Source of the DNA: Phragmites australis
Lineage: Eukaryota > Streptophyta > Magnoliopsida > Poales > Poaceae
NCBI RefSeq assembly: GCF_958298935.1
Contig: NC_084943.1
Location: 4,722,001 to 4,786,000 of the forward strand
Length of the DNA: 64,000 nucleotides
Reading direction: 5' to 3'
Of the stretch, positions 1 through 12,100 are shown in pieces. The translations under genes and the position numbers were made by a program. Below the pieces are notes generated by a model, which ran no database searches, was not told the DNA's origin, and saw nothing but the letters and a program-made list of their open reading frames with translations. Every line of letters starts with the position of its first letter. Position 1 is the first letter of the stretch.

Positions 1-674
1 TGGACCTTTTAATTGTCGCAATTTGTGTTGGTTTGATCCATCCAAAATCATCCTAGAGTATCAAGGTAACATTATGAAAATTTTAGTTGGTGAAATTTTC
101 ATAATTCTTGCATAATTGACAATTTAGGGGTTAATCTATTTTTGTCACCATCTGTCACAATTTACTTGTGAAATTCATAACTATAGATCCAAAGATTCAA
201 TTGATTTGATTCTTATTGGAATAGTTTTGCATTGTTTTTTAGTTTCTATAGTAAAAATTTGAGGACAATCGGATGGTCGATCTTTCTGTACATCGTTTTC
301 AGTGATGTGATAGCAGGCTGTTCCAAACTAATTTCGAAATTAAATTGAATATTCTGTCAGGGTAAATTAAATTTTGAATTTAGATTCCGCAATAATTCAC
401 CCTCTCTCGTCGTATATTTTACACATAATCAAACCTACAATAACCGACTCAAGTACAAATACAACACTTTAATTATCTAACAGCTAATGGCTATCACACG
501 TCCAGCTCTCTTGTGCATGCATGTATTGAGCTGTCCTTAGCCTTCTTTTACTTGTTTCTTTGCCAGCATTGACTTAGCTAATCAACTTGTTCACCGAGCA
601 GTCTTCATGTAGCTAGTATGCTCCTGTTTATGCCAGAAGCTTCAAGGGGACAACACAGATTAGTATTGATCAAC
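1..674. other. AT-rich stretch, no gene seen
   Basis: I see no coding frame, RNA gene or structured repeat that I can name here. The last 20 bases border the retroposon insertion that follows. Confidence 0.5.
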
Positions 675-1644
675 CATGCCGAAGTAGCAACTCACAAAAA
701 CTGGCGTCAAATGATGGAAGGAGGTCTAGCTTTCCCCTCCCCTTGCTACAGTAGAGACTCGGGTGAAACAGAGGTGACCGCTTTCCAGGGTTGATTCGGC
801 CGACCCCTACCTCCGATGGCCTCTCTGGCATCGGAGAAGGACGGGAGCCCTGCCAGCACCATCCGACAGTGTAGATTACTAAGTTAACTAGGTGTATCTT
901 GGTAATTTTAGGGTTGTTTTGATGGTGTCACATTGGAGACCGTCGATTCTTTTGGTCCTCTGCTTACTCCAGCGCAATTGACATCTTCCACTTCTCCGGG
1001 GCTATTCGACTGAGGAAGTTAAGTTGCGTCCCTACGGTGCAATTATGAGGCGGTTTTGCTTCTCCTTGCCACTCCTTCGGTGATGGCGTCAGTGCCGTCG
1101 ATTCCAGCAGGGGGCAGGTGAATTTGTGGATTACTTCCCTTCCTGATCTCTCCGACGGCGGAGATCATGGTTGGTTTATGTTTCCCTGCTTGAATGTTTA
1201 TCGCTAGCGGTGGAGATGTTCTCTGAGCGGTGTGCACTGGGTTATCCACAATGCGCCGGCGCATATTTGCCTCTGGGCTGCTACTTTTGCTTTAAGGTAA
1301 CAGCGCCAGTTCATATTCCCTGCGGTGTCCGGTGAAACGACGGCCGATGCTCCTTCAGTGGACTAGATGCGCCTTGGTTGGCCCATGGTGTTGGATGATG
1401 CGGCGATTTCCAATGTTTAGAGGCCCTCGCCGGTGCAGCAGTGGAGTCGGTCCCAGTTTCGGTGGACTTCTACGACGGCAGCAACTGGGGCAGCTGCCGT
1501 CTGATGCTGGAGATGACCTAGAAAGGCTTTGTTGTAATTTTTCTTTTCCTCAGGGTCTTTCCTGCAACATAGGGATGTACTGTACTTCCATTTAATATAA
1601 ATCCATCCCTTTTGCAAAAAAAAAAAAAAAATGCCGACGTAGCA
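675..1644 (+). mobile_element. Poly(A)-tailed non-LTR retroposon with target-site duplication
   Basis: A 942-bp insertion (689-1630) ends in an A15 tract (1616-1630). It is bracketed by ATGCCGAAGTAGCA (675-688) and ATGCCGACGTAGCA (1631-1644), a 14-bp target duplication with one mismatch. The interior is GC-richer than its flanks, has no recognisable protein domain, and ends in a region (about 1520-1615) of the kind seen at the 3' end of plant LINE-mobilised sequences. A 5'-truncated LINE 3' UTR, a non-autonomous retroposon or a retrocopied host transcript would all fit. The duplication and tail are seen directly; the class is inferred. Confidence 0.65.
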
Positions 1645-2350
1645 TTTTCGGTTCATGCACGCATATCTAACACTAGTCAATTTGCATTTGACTTCCTTGA
1701 ATATCTCTGCCGACGTAGCTTCCACCACCATACAGCTCATGCATGAAACATCCAGTAGCTTGGTTGGCATCTCTTCTTTTGATTCATCCATTCACACACT
1801 AAGGTCTTGTTTGTTTCAGATTATAAAAGCTAGATTATGATCAAAATTTAAAAATTGAAACAAACAGCTGGATTGTAAAAGCTGGATTCTGATCACAATC
1901 CAAAAGCTGAAACAAACAGCTGGGTGGAAAAGCTGAATTGTTACAATCCAACACACAGATTGTAATAATCCAGCAATCTGCTTTCCACCAGATTCTAACA
2001 ATCCACAATCCAGCTTTTTACAATCCAGATTTTACAATCTAACTTCTTACAATCCACAATCCATAAGCTGATTTTCACAATCTACAACTGAAACAAATAT
2101 GACCTAACTTGTCCAAGACTTGCATGCATCCAGCTGGCCCTACCGATAGTATTTTGGTTCATGCATGTATATCTGACACTAGTCAATTTGCGTTTGACTT
2201 CCTTGAATATCTCTGCCGACGTAGCTTCCACCACCATGCAGCTCATGCATGAAACATCTAGTAGTTTGGTTGGCATCTCTTCTTTTGATCCATCCATTCT
2301 CACACTAACTTGTCCAAGACTTGCATGCATCCAGCTGGCCCTACCGATAG
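1641..2350. repeat. Tandem duplication of a ~205-bp unit, first copy split by a MITE
   Basis: Copy A runs 1641-1802 and resumes at 2105-2149 after the MITE; copy B is 2148-2350. Both contain the same stretch starting near TTCATGCA, then CTGCCGACGTAGCTTCCACC, and both end in CCCTACCGATAG. They differ by scattered substitutions. Short open frames of about 60-80 codons exist in both copies and on both strands; I regard them as chance. Confidence 0.8.
1803..2104. mobile_element. Tourist-type (PIF/Harbinger) MITE, 302 bp
   Basis: The termini are GGTCTTGTTTGTTTCAG (1803-1819) and its near inverse CTGAAACAAATATGACC (2088-2104), 15 of 17 positions matching. A TAA target duplication flanks it (1800-1802 and 2105-2107). 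The interior is AT-rich with many CAATCCA-like inverted motifs and no coding frame. Copy B of the surrounding duplication preserves the unoccupied site near 2305, which proves both borders. Confidence 0.9.
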
Positions 2351-2409
2351 CCCTTTACTACTTATAAAATTAGTCATAAATGTTATCTCGTCAGTACCAA
2401 TTAAACAGA

Positions 2410-2600
2410 AACTGTGATTAAAAATATATCGTGTTGGTTTTTAAACTCCCGCGCAAAGACAATGATTGAGCCGCTAAGAACGAGTATTGATATATCAGTA
2501 TCGGTTTCAGCCACGAATCGATACTGATAGTTCTTCTCAGTATCAGTTATATCTACCAATCGACACTGATATTTGCTATAGTATAAAAGATCATCTTTTT
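2410..2600. repeat. 5' subterminal inverted motifs of the CACTA element
   Basis: Several alternating direct and inverted copies of a ~12-bp motif are visible: AGTATCGGTTTC, GAATCGATACTG, AGTATCAGTTAT and AATCGACACTGAT. Such arrays bind the element-encoded transposase in the En/Spm family. The following 2600-3560 is AT-rich with no gene seen. Confidence 0.6.
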
Positions 2601-3566
2601 TCCAAGCCTGACTAGAACAGAGCCATCGCAAGCCCACGTAGAATAGTGCCAACTGCCATTATTGTCGTCATTGCAGTTGGAGTATTCAAAATTTTGAGAA
2701 GTCAATGTGCGCTAAGGTTAGTAAGGTGATCTATAGCTTATTTTTAGATAGCTTTACATAGTAGATTGCTTTAGGATTGATAGTTGATGCTTGTTCCATG
2801 GTAATGAATTTTGAGATCCAATTGACATCTAATTTATGAAAAGTTTACAATTTTATCATTGTTAGATGTATAGAGATGATCTACATTTCATTCTTAATTG
2901 GATTTAGCTGCTAGATTGCTCTAGGTTTGAATTTAGGTGGTTGTACCTTGGTGTTGAATTTTGGAAAGAGCAAGAGCTCCAATTGAGCAATAATTTAGAG
3001 AAAGATCGCAATTTTGTCATTGTAGATTATTTAATAAGTAGATTAAAGTCACATGTAAATAGATGTGGGTGGGTATATTAAAATCTAGATATAGTTATAA
3101 ATTTGCCACTACTTGAACCGTTTTGCAAATTTACCATTAAAAATTACAAAAATGCTACTAGAACTGTCATTCGAATGGCATCCTTGAAATAAAATAAAAC
3201 ATCAGGGAGGTATTTGCAAATGCCCCTAAAATCTAGCTCCAATTTTCTAGTATGTGAATTGCATATATTTTTAAAATCTTGAATTTAAATACTAATCTAA
3301 TGGATTTTCTCTATTCATTAATCAACATAATGATTTAACATAATTGATAGAATATTATGTTATAGGGATTGCACATCCACCCACGGGTCACAATCGGATA
3401 CGGCATCCTTTGAAAGGCGGGTCCCTCGACCCGACCAAAGTACTAGAAGGAGATGGACCCTCAAATAGGGACCAATCAAGATGCAAGATAATTCAATGAA
3501 TTTGTTCTAGATTTTGAAATGTTTAATGAGTTTAAGTTGTACGGGTTTAATTATAATGATTTACGG

Positions 3567-6548
3567 ATGGACCGGTCATGGATGTATAAGGATCGAGGGC
3601 TAAAGTTCTTTAATGGCATTGAGGCTCTTTTGAGGGTTGCAACGGTGTAGAATAAGCCAAAAAGGAAACATGTCGATCACTATATATGTTATCTACATGT
3701 CGATTGCAAGAACGAGAAGCAATTTTCAAACATTTAGCAAATTCATGCATACTTAATTCGTAGGGGTTTCAAGGCTAGCTATACCTGTTGGACTGAGCAC
3801 GGTGAACTTGAAGATATTGTACATGAAAGGCAACCAACAGTTGAAGAAGACAGAGGCAACAATATGACAGCTAATGAAGACTTTGATATATTGATATTCG
3901 AAGATACTTTTGTCGAGAACGATGGAGGTGATATTTTTGTTAGCAACAATGAATACGACATAGAACAAATGTTACATGATGAGGAGTGGGACTTCACCAT
4001 TGAAAAGCAACATCAAAAGTTTCAGCGCATGGTAGATGACTCTAAAACACCAGTTTACCCGAACTGTAAAGATGAGCACAAAAAGTTGGAAGGGGGGCTG
4101 ACACTGATGCAAATGAAGGGTAGCAATGGCTGGGCCGATTAGAATTCTTGAGGGAATTGCTTCCAAAGGGGAGCGTGTTTCCTAAAAATGCGTACCATGC
4201 CAATTGGGATTGAAAGTAGAGAAAATACATGCATATGGAAACGACTGCATGTTTTTTTCACAGTGAGAGTGCAGACTTGGAAGCGTCTCGCGTTTGCAAT
4301 GCACCACGGTACAAGCGCAACATTAATGATATCGAGAGCGATGGCGTGGGGGTGAAGAGAAAGAAAAAAAAAGACCCTCTGTTAAGGTGGTTTGGTATTT
4401 CCCTGTAATCCCTCGTTTGAAGTGATTTTTTGCTAAAAAAGCAAATGTCGAGTTGATGCAATGGAGGAGATTCGATACAAAATATAAGGGATTTAGAGAT
4501 GAAGTGAGGAATATAAGGTTCGGGTTGAGTATAGATGGGATGAATCCTTTCGGCAACACGAGAAGTACTTATAGCACTTGGTCTATGACTCTGTGTATCT
4601 ACAACCTTCCACCTTAGATGTGTATGAAGTGGAAGTACCTTATGATGCCTTTGTTGATTAGTGGGCCAAATCAACTAGGTAATGATATCGATGTGTAATT
4701 CAAACCATTGGTTGAAGATCTTCTTATACTATGGAAAGATGGCATACAGGTATGGGATGAGTACAGATGTGAGAATTTCACCCTACGCGTAATGCTATTC
4801 GTAACGATCTTAGATTGGCCTGTTCTTGGTAAGCTATCAGGGTAGACTGTAAAAATGGTACAATGGATGTGCTCAGTGCTTGGAGGAAATGGGTGGTGGC
4901 TGACAAATAGGCAGAAAATGATCTTAATTGGTCACCGTAGGTTCCTTCCTCCGGATCACCCATATCGCAAGAATAAAAAGAGCTTTTGATGGGATAGTGG
5001 AGTCTCATCAAGCTCCGAAGATTCGCACTAGAGAACAGGTATTTAAGATGGTAAACACACTTAGAAATGTACTTAGAAAGGGGAGACAGTACAAAAATCC
5101 CGACTGGGCAACATGCTCCTATTTGGAAAAATATATCAATATTTTGGTTGCTACCTTATTAGAAGTACCTTATGGTCCGACACGCAATCGACGTCATTCA
5201 CATAGAGAAGAATGTGTTTGATAGCTTGATTGTTACCTTACTAGACATATCTGACAAAATAAAAGATACAATAAATACACGACTGTACCTAGAAGAAATG
5301 AATCTTAGGAAGGTCTTACATGAAAGCATATGCTTTCTGTTGCAATTAGAGGTATTCTGTCGGATAAGGTTCCAGACCCAATCATGAAGATGTGTTCGTT
5401 CTTCAATGCAATTTCACAAAAGGTCATTGATCCAAACAAACTAACAAAGCTGCAGGAAAACATGGTCCATACTATATGTCAGTTTGAGACTATTCTTTCT
5501 CCTATATTTTTTGATATAATGCCCCATCTAATTATTCACATTGTGGGTGAGATAAAGAGCCTTGGCCCCATGTTACTGTATCAGATGTATCCTTTCGAAA
5601 GGTTCATGGGGGTTCTGAAGAGATATATTCATAACCAAGGTCGTCCAGAAGGTTGCATTGCCCAAGGGTAAACTACGTAGGAGGTCATTGAGTTTTGCAT
5701 TGACTACATGAAATTGAACGCAATTGGTATGCCTATATCTCGCTGTGAGGGGAGGCTAAAGGGGAAAGGGGCGATAGGTCATACTTCAATCCATATCAAA
5801 GATCATATTTTATTCACTCAAGCATATTTCATAGTTATACAACAATTACTTGTAGTGAACTCATATGTACATATGCACGGGAGCATGCTACAGTCCACAA
5901 ATCTAACAAAGTCAGATGATTGGATCGCAAGAGAGCACAGAGATAATTTTGGTAATTAGTTATATAAACACATGTTGAAACTGCTGGCTAATAACCCGTC
6001 AACTATAATTCGCACATTCCAAGCATACAAGATTAACGACTATATATTTTATACGAGAGCACAAGATAACAAGAGTACTAACCAAAATAGCAGTATCTGT
6101 ATTGATGTCATGACCGCGCTGGTAATAGGGAGACCTACTATGGATTCATAGAGGAGATTTGGAAGCTTGAATATGGCGAGTTGATGGTCCCTTTGTTTCT
6201 GTGCTAATGGGTTAGACGTTCAGGGGGAGTTAAGGTCTTCAAGTACGGTATATGACTATCGTTGACCTCAAACTCGTCAGATATAGAGAATAATCATTCT
6301 TACTTGCCAAGGATGTTACACAAGTCTTCTATGTGAAGGACCCAGACCCAACTAACAAGGAGGAGCGTCACGTGGTTCTTCAAGAAAAAAGAAATATTGT
6401 CGGTATTGAGAATGTTATCGACTAAAAAGACTATGAAAAATTCGACGACCTACCTCCTTTTGGAGAGAATGTAGAACTGCCTCTCATTGATGACATTGAG
6501 GAAGCTACCTACATACGCTGCAACCATGACGAAGCATTAATCATTTAA
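3567..6548 (+). pseudogene. CACTA TNP2-type transposase (Transposase_21 family), decayed
   Basis: This would cut and move the CACTA element in the nucleus. The frame begins MDRSWMYKDRG at 3567, the usual TNP2 start. Recognisable blocks follow: IRRGF..SYTCWTEHGE (about 3757), KFQRMVDDSKTPVYPNCK (4016), VVWYFP-like (4388), MNPFG (4540), GHRRFLPPDHPYRK (4931), MVRHAIDVIHIEKNVFDSL (5172), VAIRGIL..CSFFNAISQKVIDP (5340), YQMYPFERFMGVLKRYIHN (5578), and a C-terminal DLPPFGENV region (6450). The frame shifts many times and contains stops; the part between 'KVLHE' (5320) and 'SVAIRGIL' (5336) has lost about 100 residues of the family. No function remains. Family assignment is from remembered conserved blocks. 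Confidence 0.88.
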
Positions 6549-6989
6549 TGAAAGCAGCTTTCATGTATTTACTGAAATTTGTATAAATTTAGGATAAGCT
6601 TTAATTTGTATTGAGGACTTGTATAGATGATGTAAGAATATGCTTTCATTTATATCGAGGGCATGTATGGAGTAATAATATGATTTAATTTATATTTAGG
6701 GCATGTATTAACTAAGAAGCTTAATTTTTTATTAATTGTACGCATTGCCTTATGTAACAAAATATATGTAATACACGCGATATTATAGGCTTATTAATGA
6801 AATAAAGATAATTTAGTGCACATTTCATGCAAACAAGTATTTTTATCATGTAGGCAACAGTAATACAAACTCAACAATTTTTTTTTCATATTTTCCCGAA
6901 CTCTAATAATTTTTAATGAATTTTTCAAGTTTTTAGCCGAATTTAACAAAAGAACAATTATTGTTTTTTGTATTTCTTTATTATTAGTG
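6549..6989. other. AT-rich 3' flank of the TNP2 pseudogene
   Basis: No coding frame. A block at about 6838-6890 (GCAACAGTAATACAAACTCA and following T-run) resembles 20225-20275 (ACAACAGTAATATGAACCTA and T-run), so the same AT-rich repeat occurs twice in the window. Confidence 0.4.
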
Positions 6990-7135
6990 CCCGTTCTAAG
7001 TAGTAACCGGCACTAATACATGCATCAGTGTCGGTTTTTACCTACAACTAGCTCTTATACTTGTATCAATGCCGGTTACTCCTCCGAACCTGCACTATTG
7101 CCTTATCAATATATAGCCAGCACTTAGCCACGTAC
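6990..7135. repeat. Internal CACTA-type subterminal motifs followed by a TATA-like site
   Basis: TAGTGCCCGTTC, AACCGGCACTAATAC, CAGTGTCGGTTTTT and AATGCCGGTTACTCC alternate in orientation, as in CACTA ends. A TATA-like CAATATATAGCC follows at about 7106. This may be the promoter of the second CACTA gene or the remains of a second element's terminus; no CACTA/TAGTG end was found beside it. Confidence 0.45.
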
Positions 7136-8397
7136 TCGCTCGCTCCATTCAACCGCCTCCTCTGGGCTCACAAGTTTTAAAGCATCATCATGGATAGTGC
7201 TACTATCCCAACCTTCCTCGAGTTGATGGAACATAGAAAATAAACAGTTCAACTAACCCCGTCTCCTTGTCGTCCCTGTCTCCCTTCCTGATGCTGTGGT
7301 CCCTATCGCCGCCTACCTCCACGCCGCCGTCCCCGAGGATGCCATCCTATCCCGGTCGCCTTCGTCACCAAGGCTGGCACCCAGTCCCTGTTAGCGTTGT
7401 CCCCGAGGTCGCCGCCCCGTCCCCATCGTGTTCTTCAATTCTGGCCCGCCCCCATCTCTATCGAGGTTCACCACCCGCTCCTCCCTATCCATCACCTCCC
7501 CCTCCAGTTGGTAGATGATTGTAGTGATGTGTGATGATGCTCAATGATGAATAGAATTTCTGAGATTGGGCATTTTTTATTTGGGGGTATTGCAGCTCGA
7601 TGATGAATAGAATTTCTGAGATTGCGCATTTTTGATGCAAAACAAGTGATGCTGAGATCGGGCATTTTTGGACATGTCATATTTCTAGTTGTTTGTTAAA
7701 TCTGGTAGCCCCTGGAGATTGTGTTGATAGTACTCCCTGATCTATTCTTATACACCGAGGAACATGTGTTGTTGGAACTCTAGTGAGCTACTTCTTAATT
7801 TGATCCATGGTATAAGTATTGCTATGGTTGAGAGAGTGCTTGCCATTTTTTATACGGGATATTGCAGCTGATTTAGCCTTTAGCAACTGTCAGTACTTGT
7901 TTTGCATTCTTTTGCTCAGATTTTGTGCTCTCTCTCACTTGGGACAGTAGCAATATCCATGCTGATGCTTTAAAACTTGAGAATTTTTCCCATGTTCTAA
8001 TTACTAGTTGACAAATTGCTGTTCTTTTGATGCTTTAAACATAATGAAAGATGTTTGTGCTTATGAAATGCTGTCACTTTCATGTAAGATCACGTTTAAT
8101 AATAAATATGTGATGCCATGCTACTTTAATAATAAATATGAAATATTGTAACCTAATGGGTTGGAACCTTCATTTCTGGTACAAATTCTAATTATTTCAT
8201 TGATATAATCACCTAACAATTTTCCAAGTTATTTTGTCCAATTCTGGTATTTCGCAAGGAAGCACCATACAGAAGTGCAGTATTAGTGTGTTTGAGCTAC
8301 CTCATTTAATTTTTCATGTATTTGGTGAATTGTACTTGTATTTCAGTTAAGATGTCAAAATATGAATATATATGTGGCATGAAAATCATAACATGTA

Positions 8398-8651
8398 CTC
8401 CCTCTGATTGCAAATATAGGTCGTTTTAGCCTCATCAACTATTCTCTAAATATAAGTCATTCTTGAACTTTTATGCACTTTTTTCTCTTCTGTTCCCTTC
8501 TTACCCTTGTTTAATAAATATTGCCACTCTCACAAATGAATAAGTTATCTTTTCCAATGCAGAATAAATAAAGGGCAACAAGGTCATTTGATCTACTTTC
8601 TTAATCCTTGTGCATAAGTCTAAAATGACCTACATTTGCAATCAGAGGGAG
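8398..8651. mobile_element. Stowaway-type (Tc1/mariner) MITE, 254 bp
   Basis: The ends are CTCCCTCTGATTGCAAATAT at 8398 and the inverse ATTTGCAATCAGAGGGAG ending at 8651, flanked by TA on both sides (8396-8397, 8652-8653). It interrupts a tandem-repeat unit whose other copies read straight through as ACATG-TATTTTAGAA, confirming the borders. Confidence 0.88.
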
Positions 8652-9007
8652 TATTTTAGAAATTTATGTATTTACAATTTCATGTAATTCAGAGCTTCAT
8701 GTAATTAGAATTTCATGTATTTAGAATTTTTCATGTATTCAGTGAATTGTACATGTATTTCAGTTAAAATGTCATAACATGAATATATATTTGGCATGTA
8801 AATCATAGCATGTATTTTAGAAATTTTATGTATTTACAATTTCATCTAATTCAGAACTTCATGTAATTAGAGTTTCATGTATTTTAGATTTTTTATGTAT
8901 TTACAATTTCATGTAACTCAGGACTTCATGTAATTAGAATTTCATGTTTTTAGAATTTTTATGTATTTAGTGAATCTTATATGTATTTCAGTTAAGATGT
9001 CATAATA

Positions 9008-9050
<43 letters not shown>
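9008..9050. repeat. (AT)n microsatellite
   Basis: An uninterrupted alternating AT tract of about 42 bp lies inside the last tandem-repeat unit, at the position where other units have only GAATATATATTTGGCATG. Confidence 0.95.
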
Positions 9051-9054
<4 letters not shown>

Positions 9055-9163
9055 CATGTTAATTATAACATGTATTTTAGAATTTTTTATGTATTTATAA
9101 TTTCGTATAATTCAAGACTTCATGTAATTAGAATATCATGTTTTCAGAATTTTTATGTAGGAA

Positions 9164-12100
9164 TGGCACGTACAAAATCGAATCGCCGTGCACAGCCCCG
9201 CCCGTCCCCCCTCCGATACAAGGCCCTTCCAAACGGGAGGTGGTAGCCTGAGTGCGTACCTCAACATGGATCAATTTGAGTTTGAGACATCTGTTGATGC
9301 TGCGTAGGGCAGAACCGTATATGATGCTTTGGAAGGTGAGATCGATCCTGATGCTGATGCTACGGAGGGTGAGACGTTCGAAGAAGAGAGGAGTGGCGAG
9401 GTCATAGCAGGATACCCAAGGGATGTTTCATCATCACGGAGGGAAAATCAGTCGGGGAGCCCACAAGACCTAAAGTTGTTCTGGGGCTGTTCAAGATAGC
9501 AATCTGTGTCTTGTGAGAGACCATGTTGCAGTCACATATAGAAGTTGGAGAGGCAAACGAGATGATAAATGAGTGGTTCCTAATAACATTAAGGAACTTA
9601 TGTGGGGTAGGTTGGTGGCAAAGTTTCAATACCCTGAAGGATGCAACATAGCCAAAGCGAAGAGTTGTGCCATATCAACAATGGGCACCACGTTCAAGAC
9701 TTTCAAGGGTAAGCTATGGAGAAATTATTATTTGAAGGGCCGGACACCGAAATGGGAGGGTTATCTTATGGTGAAACCATTGTGGAATGATTAAATAGAG
9801 TACATGCTATCAGAGGAAGCACAATAGCTAAGTGAGGAAAACAAGACCAATTCCCACAAGAACTTATACCCTTATAGAACTAGCTCGTGTGGGTATGTGA
9901 GGAAATACGATGAGTGGGAAGAGATGGAAGAACAAGTAACCTGCGATGGTATCACATCTACAACGGCCGACTAGATTGAGCAAGCGAAGCACTATCTGTA
10001 CGACATAGAACAGGAAGTGACTCAAAGAATTGCAGATGCCCACACCCAGTCTTCCCAAGGCTCTTTCAGGCCAGAAAGGAAGAAAGATCAACTAACTTTG
10101 GCACTGCGAACCAAGGAACACCCAAGTCGCAGTAGAGGTAAGGATGTGGTACCTTGGAAAGAGGAATTCCCACAAGACACCAAAAATTACAGGAGTCAGA
10201 AGAGAACCAAAGCAAAATTGGCAGAGGTGTTGGCTTTAATATAACAAGAACTTATACAAGAGTGACAGGTGACAGACGCCAAAATCAAAGAAGCACTTCA
10301 GCAAGGAAACATGCAGCAGCAAGTCAAAGATAATGTTTTGAGCCCTGGTGGTCGTCAGAGCAGCTGCACGTCCGTGAGGTTTCCAAAATAAGAATTGGCA
10401 CATTACCCTATGGATGACATCACAGAAAACAATGTGTGCAAACTTGTCGTGCCCACCTTGAACATTACCACCACAGTGGCTATGGGGCTGGTTGACCAAT
10501 GCGTGGAAAGGGCTCTCTTCAATGATCTCTCAATACCACGGGGATACGCCAAGGTCCATGTGGACTTCGTACGAAGGTCATATCGTATGATTGACATGGA
10601 TTGCCTTGGAGAGACGAGTTCCAACAGGCTCAGGCACAAGTGCTACATAGTGTTTGAAGAAGAGACAAACGAATTGTGTGATGTGGAGTCGGACCCACCA
10701 CGGTCTCCGCCACCAAGAAGATCTCCAACTCCTCCCCCACAGAACTCGCCACCACTGCCATTAAGAGAGCCAACTCCTCCCCCTTGGAAGCCGCCAACAC
10801 CGCCACCAAGAGAGCCAACTCCTCCCTTCGGAAGTCGCAGCACAGCCACCAAGAGAGCTAACTCCTCCCCCTCGAAAGTCGACATCACGTGAACAGTCTA
10901 AGAATTTGAGTTCATCTTAGAAATCGACATCATCCCAGAAGCAAAGGCCACCTAAGAAGGTGGCAGCACCTAAGAAGTTGCCTTATGAACAAACTTCAGA
11001 GGAAACCAGAGCGATAGTGGACGCCAGTGTTAAGAAATTCTTGTGAAAGCAAAAGCCTCAGAAGAAAATACCAATCTGTGAGGAAACACATAAGTTTTTC
11101 TTAAAAATGGAAAAACCTGTTAAGCCTAAGCGTAAATCAGACTACGAGCACATCAGTAGCAAGGAATACTTGAAGGAGTCTACAATCGAACAGATACTAC
11201 AAGAACAGAATTTGGAAAGATTTTTTTGAAGAATAAAAAATGACAAGAGAGCAACTTCTAGATGAGTCCTTGGCACCAAAAGCAATCGAGAAATGAAAAT
11301 TTAAGCTGGGCAAACTATTACTCGCGCCAGACGTATGGAAAAATCTAACATTTTAACTTCGGAAATTCCATGCGTAGTACATGAAGGAATCGATGCATGG
11401 TAAACAAATATTCGAGGCCAGATACAAGCATCGAGATTTTCTTCATGAGGACGGCACTATTTTTATATTATTCAAGAAAATATATCGAGTATACCAACGA
11501 GATGCCCTCGGCGTTTCTATCATGAGTTACTGGACTATGTAAGTGTCATATACGTATAATTCACAGTATGCATTTTTGTACCATTGGATTGAATAACTTA
11601 TTTCTTGTGTAGAATGGAGGTACATAAATGCATGACAGAAGGCATATATCATGTGGGATTCATCAACCCACATAAAGTAAACCCGACAACGATCCAAAGC
11701 ATACCAAAAGAAACTGAGGACTATGCATTGGAGTGCATTATGAAGCTACAATTGAAGAAATACATACATTTACCCTACCACTTTAGGTATGTGTTTCCCT
11801 CCATCAATGTTCTACTCTTTTTTAGCAATACAACGTTAGAAATTAGGACTAACTAATCTATGGTGACCTATGTGTAGTTTTCACTAGATCCTTGTGATCA
11901 TCTAGCTAGACATTAGCAAGATTGTTGTCTTGGACTCACAAAATAATCCAAAAGAAATCTACCAACCCGTCATTGACTTGCTACACAGGTAAACTCGATC
12001 ATTTCATTATTTCGATTGTAATCTTTGATTTAATTGAATCTAAGTCTACTTACGGTAATAATCACACACATACAAACTGTACACCTGATACATCAAGAAG

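Larger units (their letters stand above)
8313..9160. repeat. Tandem repeat, ~230-bp units, about 3.5 copies
   Basis: Units share TTTCATGTATT..GTGAATTGTAC, TGTATTTCAGTTAAGATGTC, GGCATG..AATCATA..ATGTATTTTAGAA and CTTCATGTAATTAGAATTTC. Unit starts lie near 8313, 8729 and 8959, with a partial unit near 8895. The first unit is interrupted by the MITE at 8398-8651. Confidence 0.75.
7136..9162 (+). other. GC-rich leader-like segment and long AT-rich intron-like region
   Basis: 7140-7515 is rich in CCTCC/CGCCG and reads as low-complexity Pro/Ser in one frame, with no recognised domain. From 7520 the DNA becomes AT-rich, includes a 48-bp imperfect duplication (GATGAATAGAATTTCTGAGA at 7544 and 7602), and leads through tandem repeats to an acceptor-like TTTTATGTAG directly before the ATG at 9164. 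It is therefore plausible as 5' UTR plus intron of the following CACTA gene. Confidence 0.4.

Noticed and set aside
1043..1595. Protein-coding gene in the poly(A) retroposon
   Set aside because: The frames of 73-124 codons overlap on both strands, have no domain and are cut by the retroposon borders.
8898..9160. A LINE 3' tail suggested by the AT-rich repeats
   Set aside because: The sequence is a tandem repeat with readable units, without poly(A) or target duplication.
10643..10888. Minus-strand Gly-rich frame as a second glycine-rich protein
   Set aside because: It is the complement of the proline-rich linker (CCTCC codons) of the CACTA second gene.
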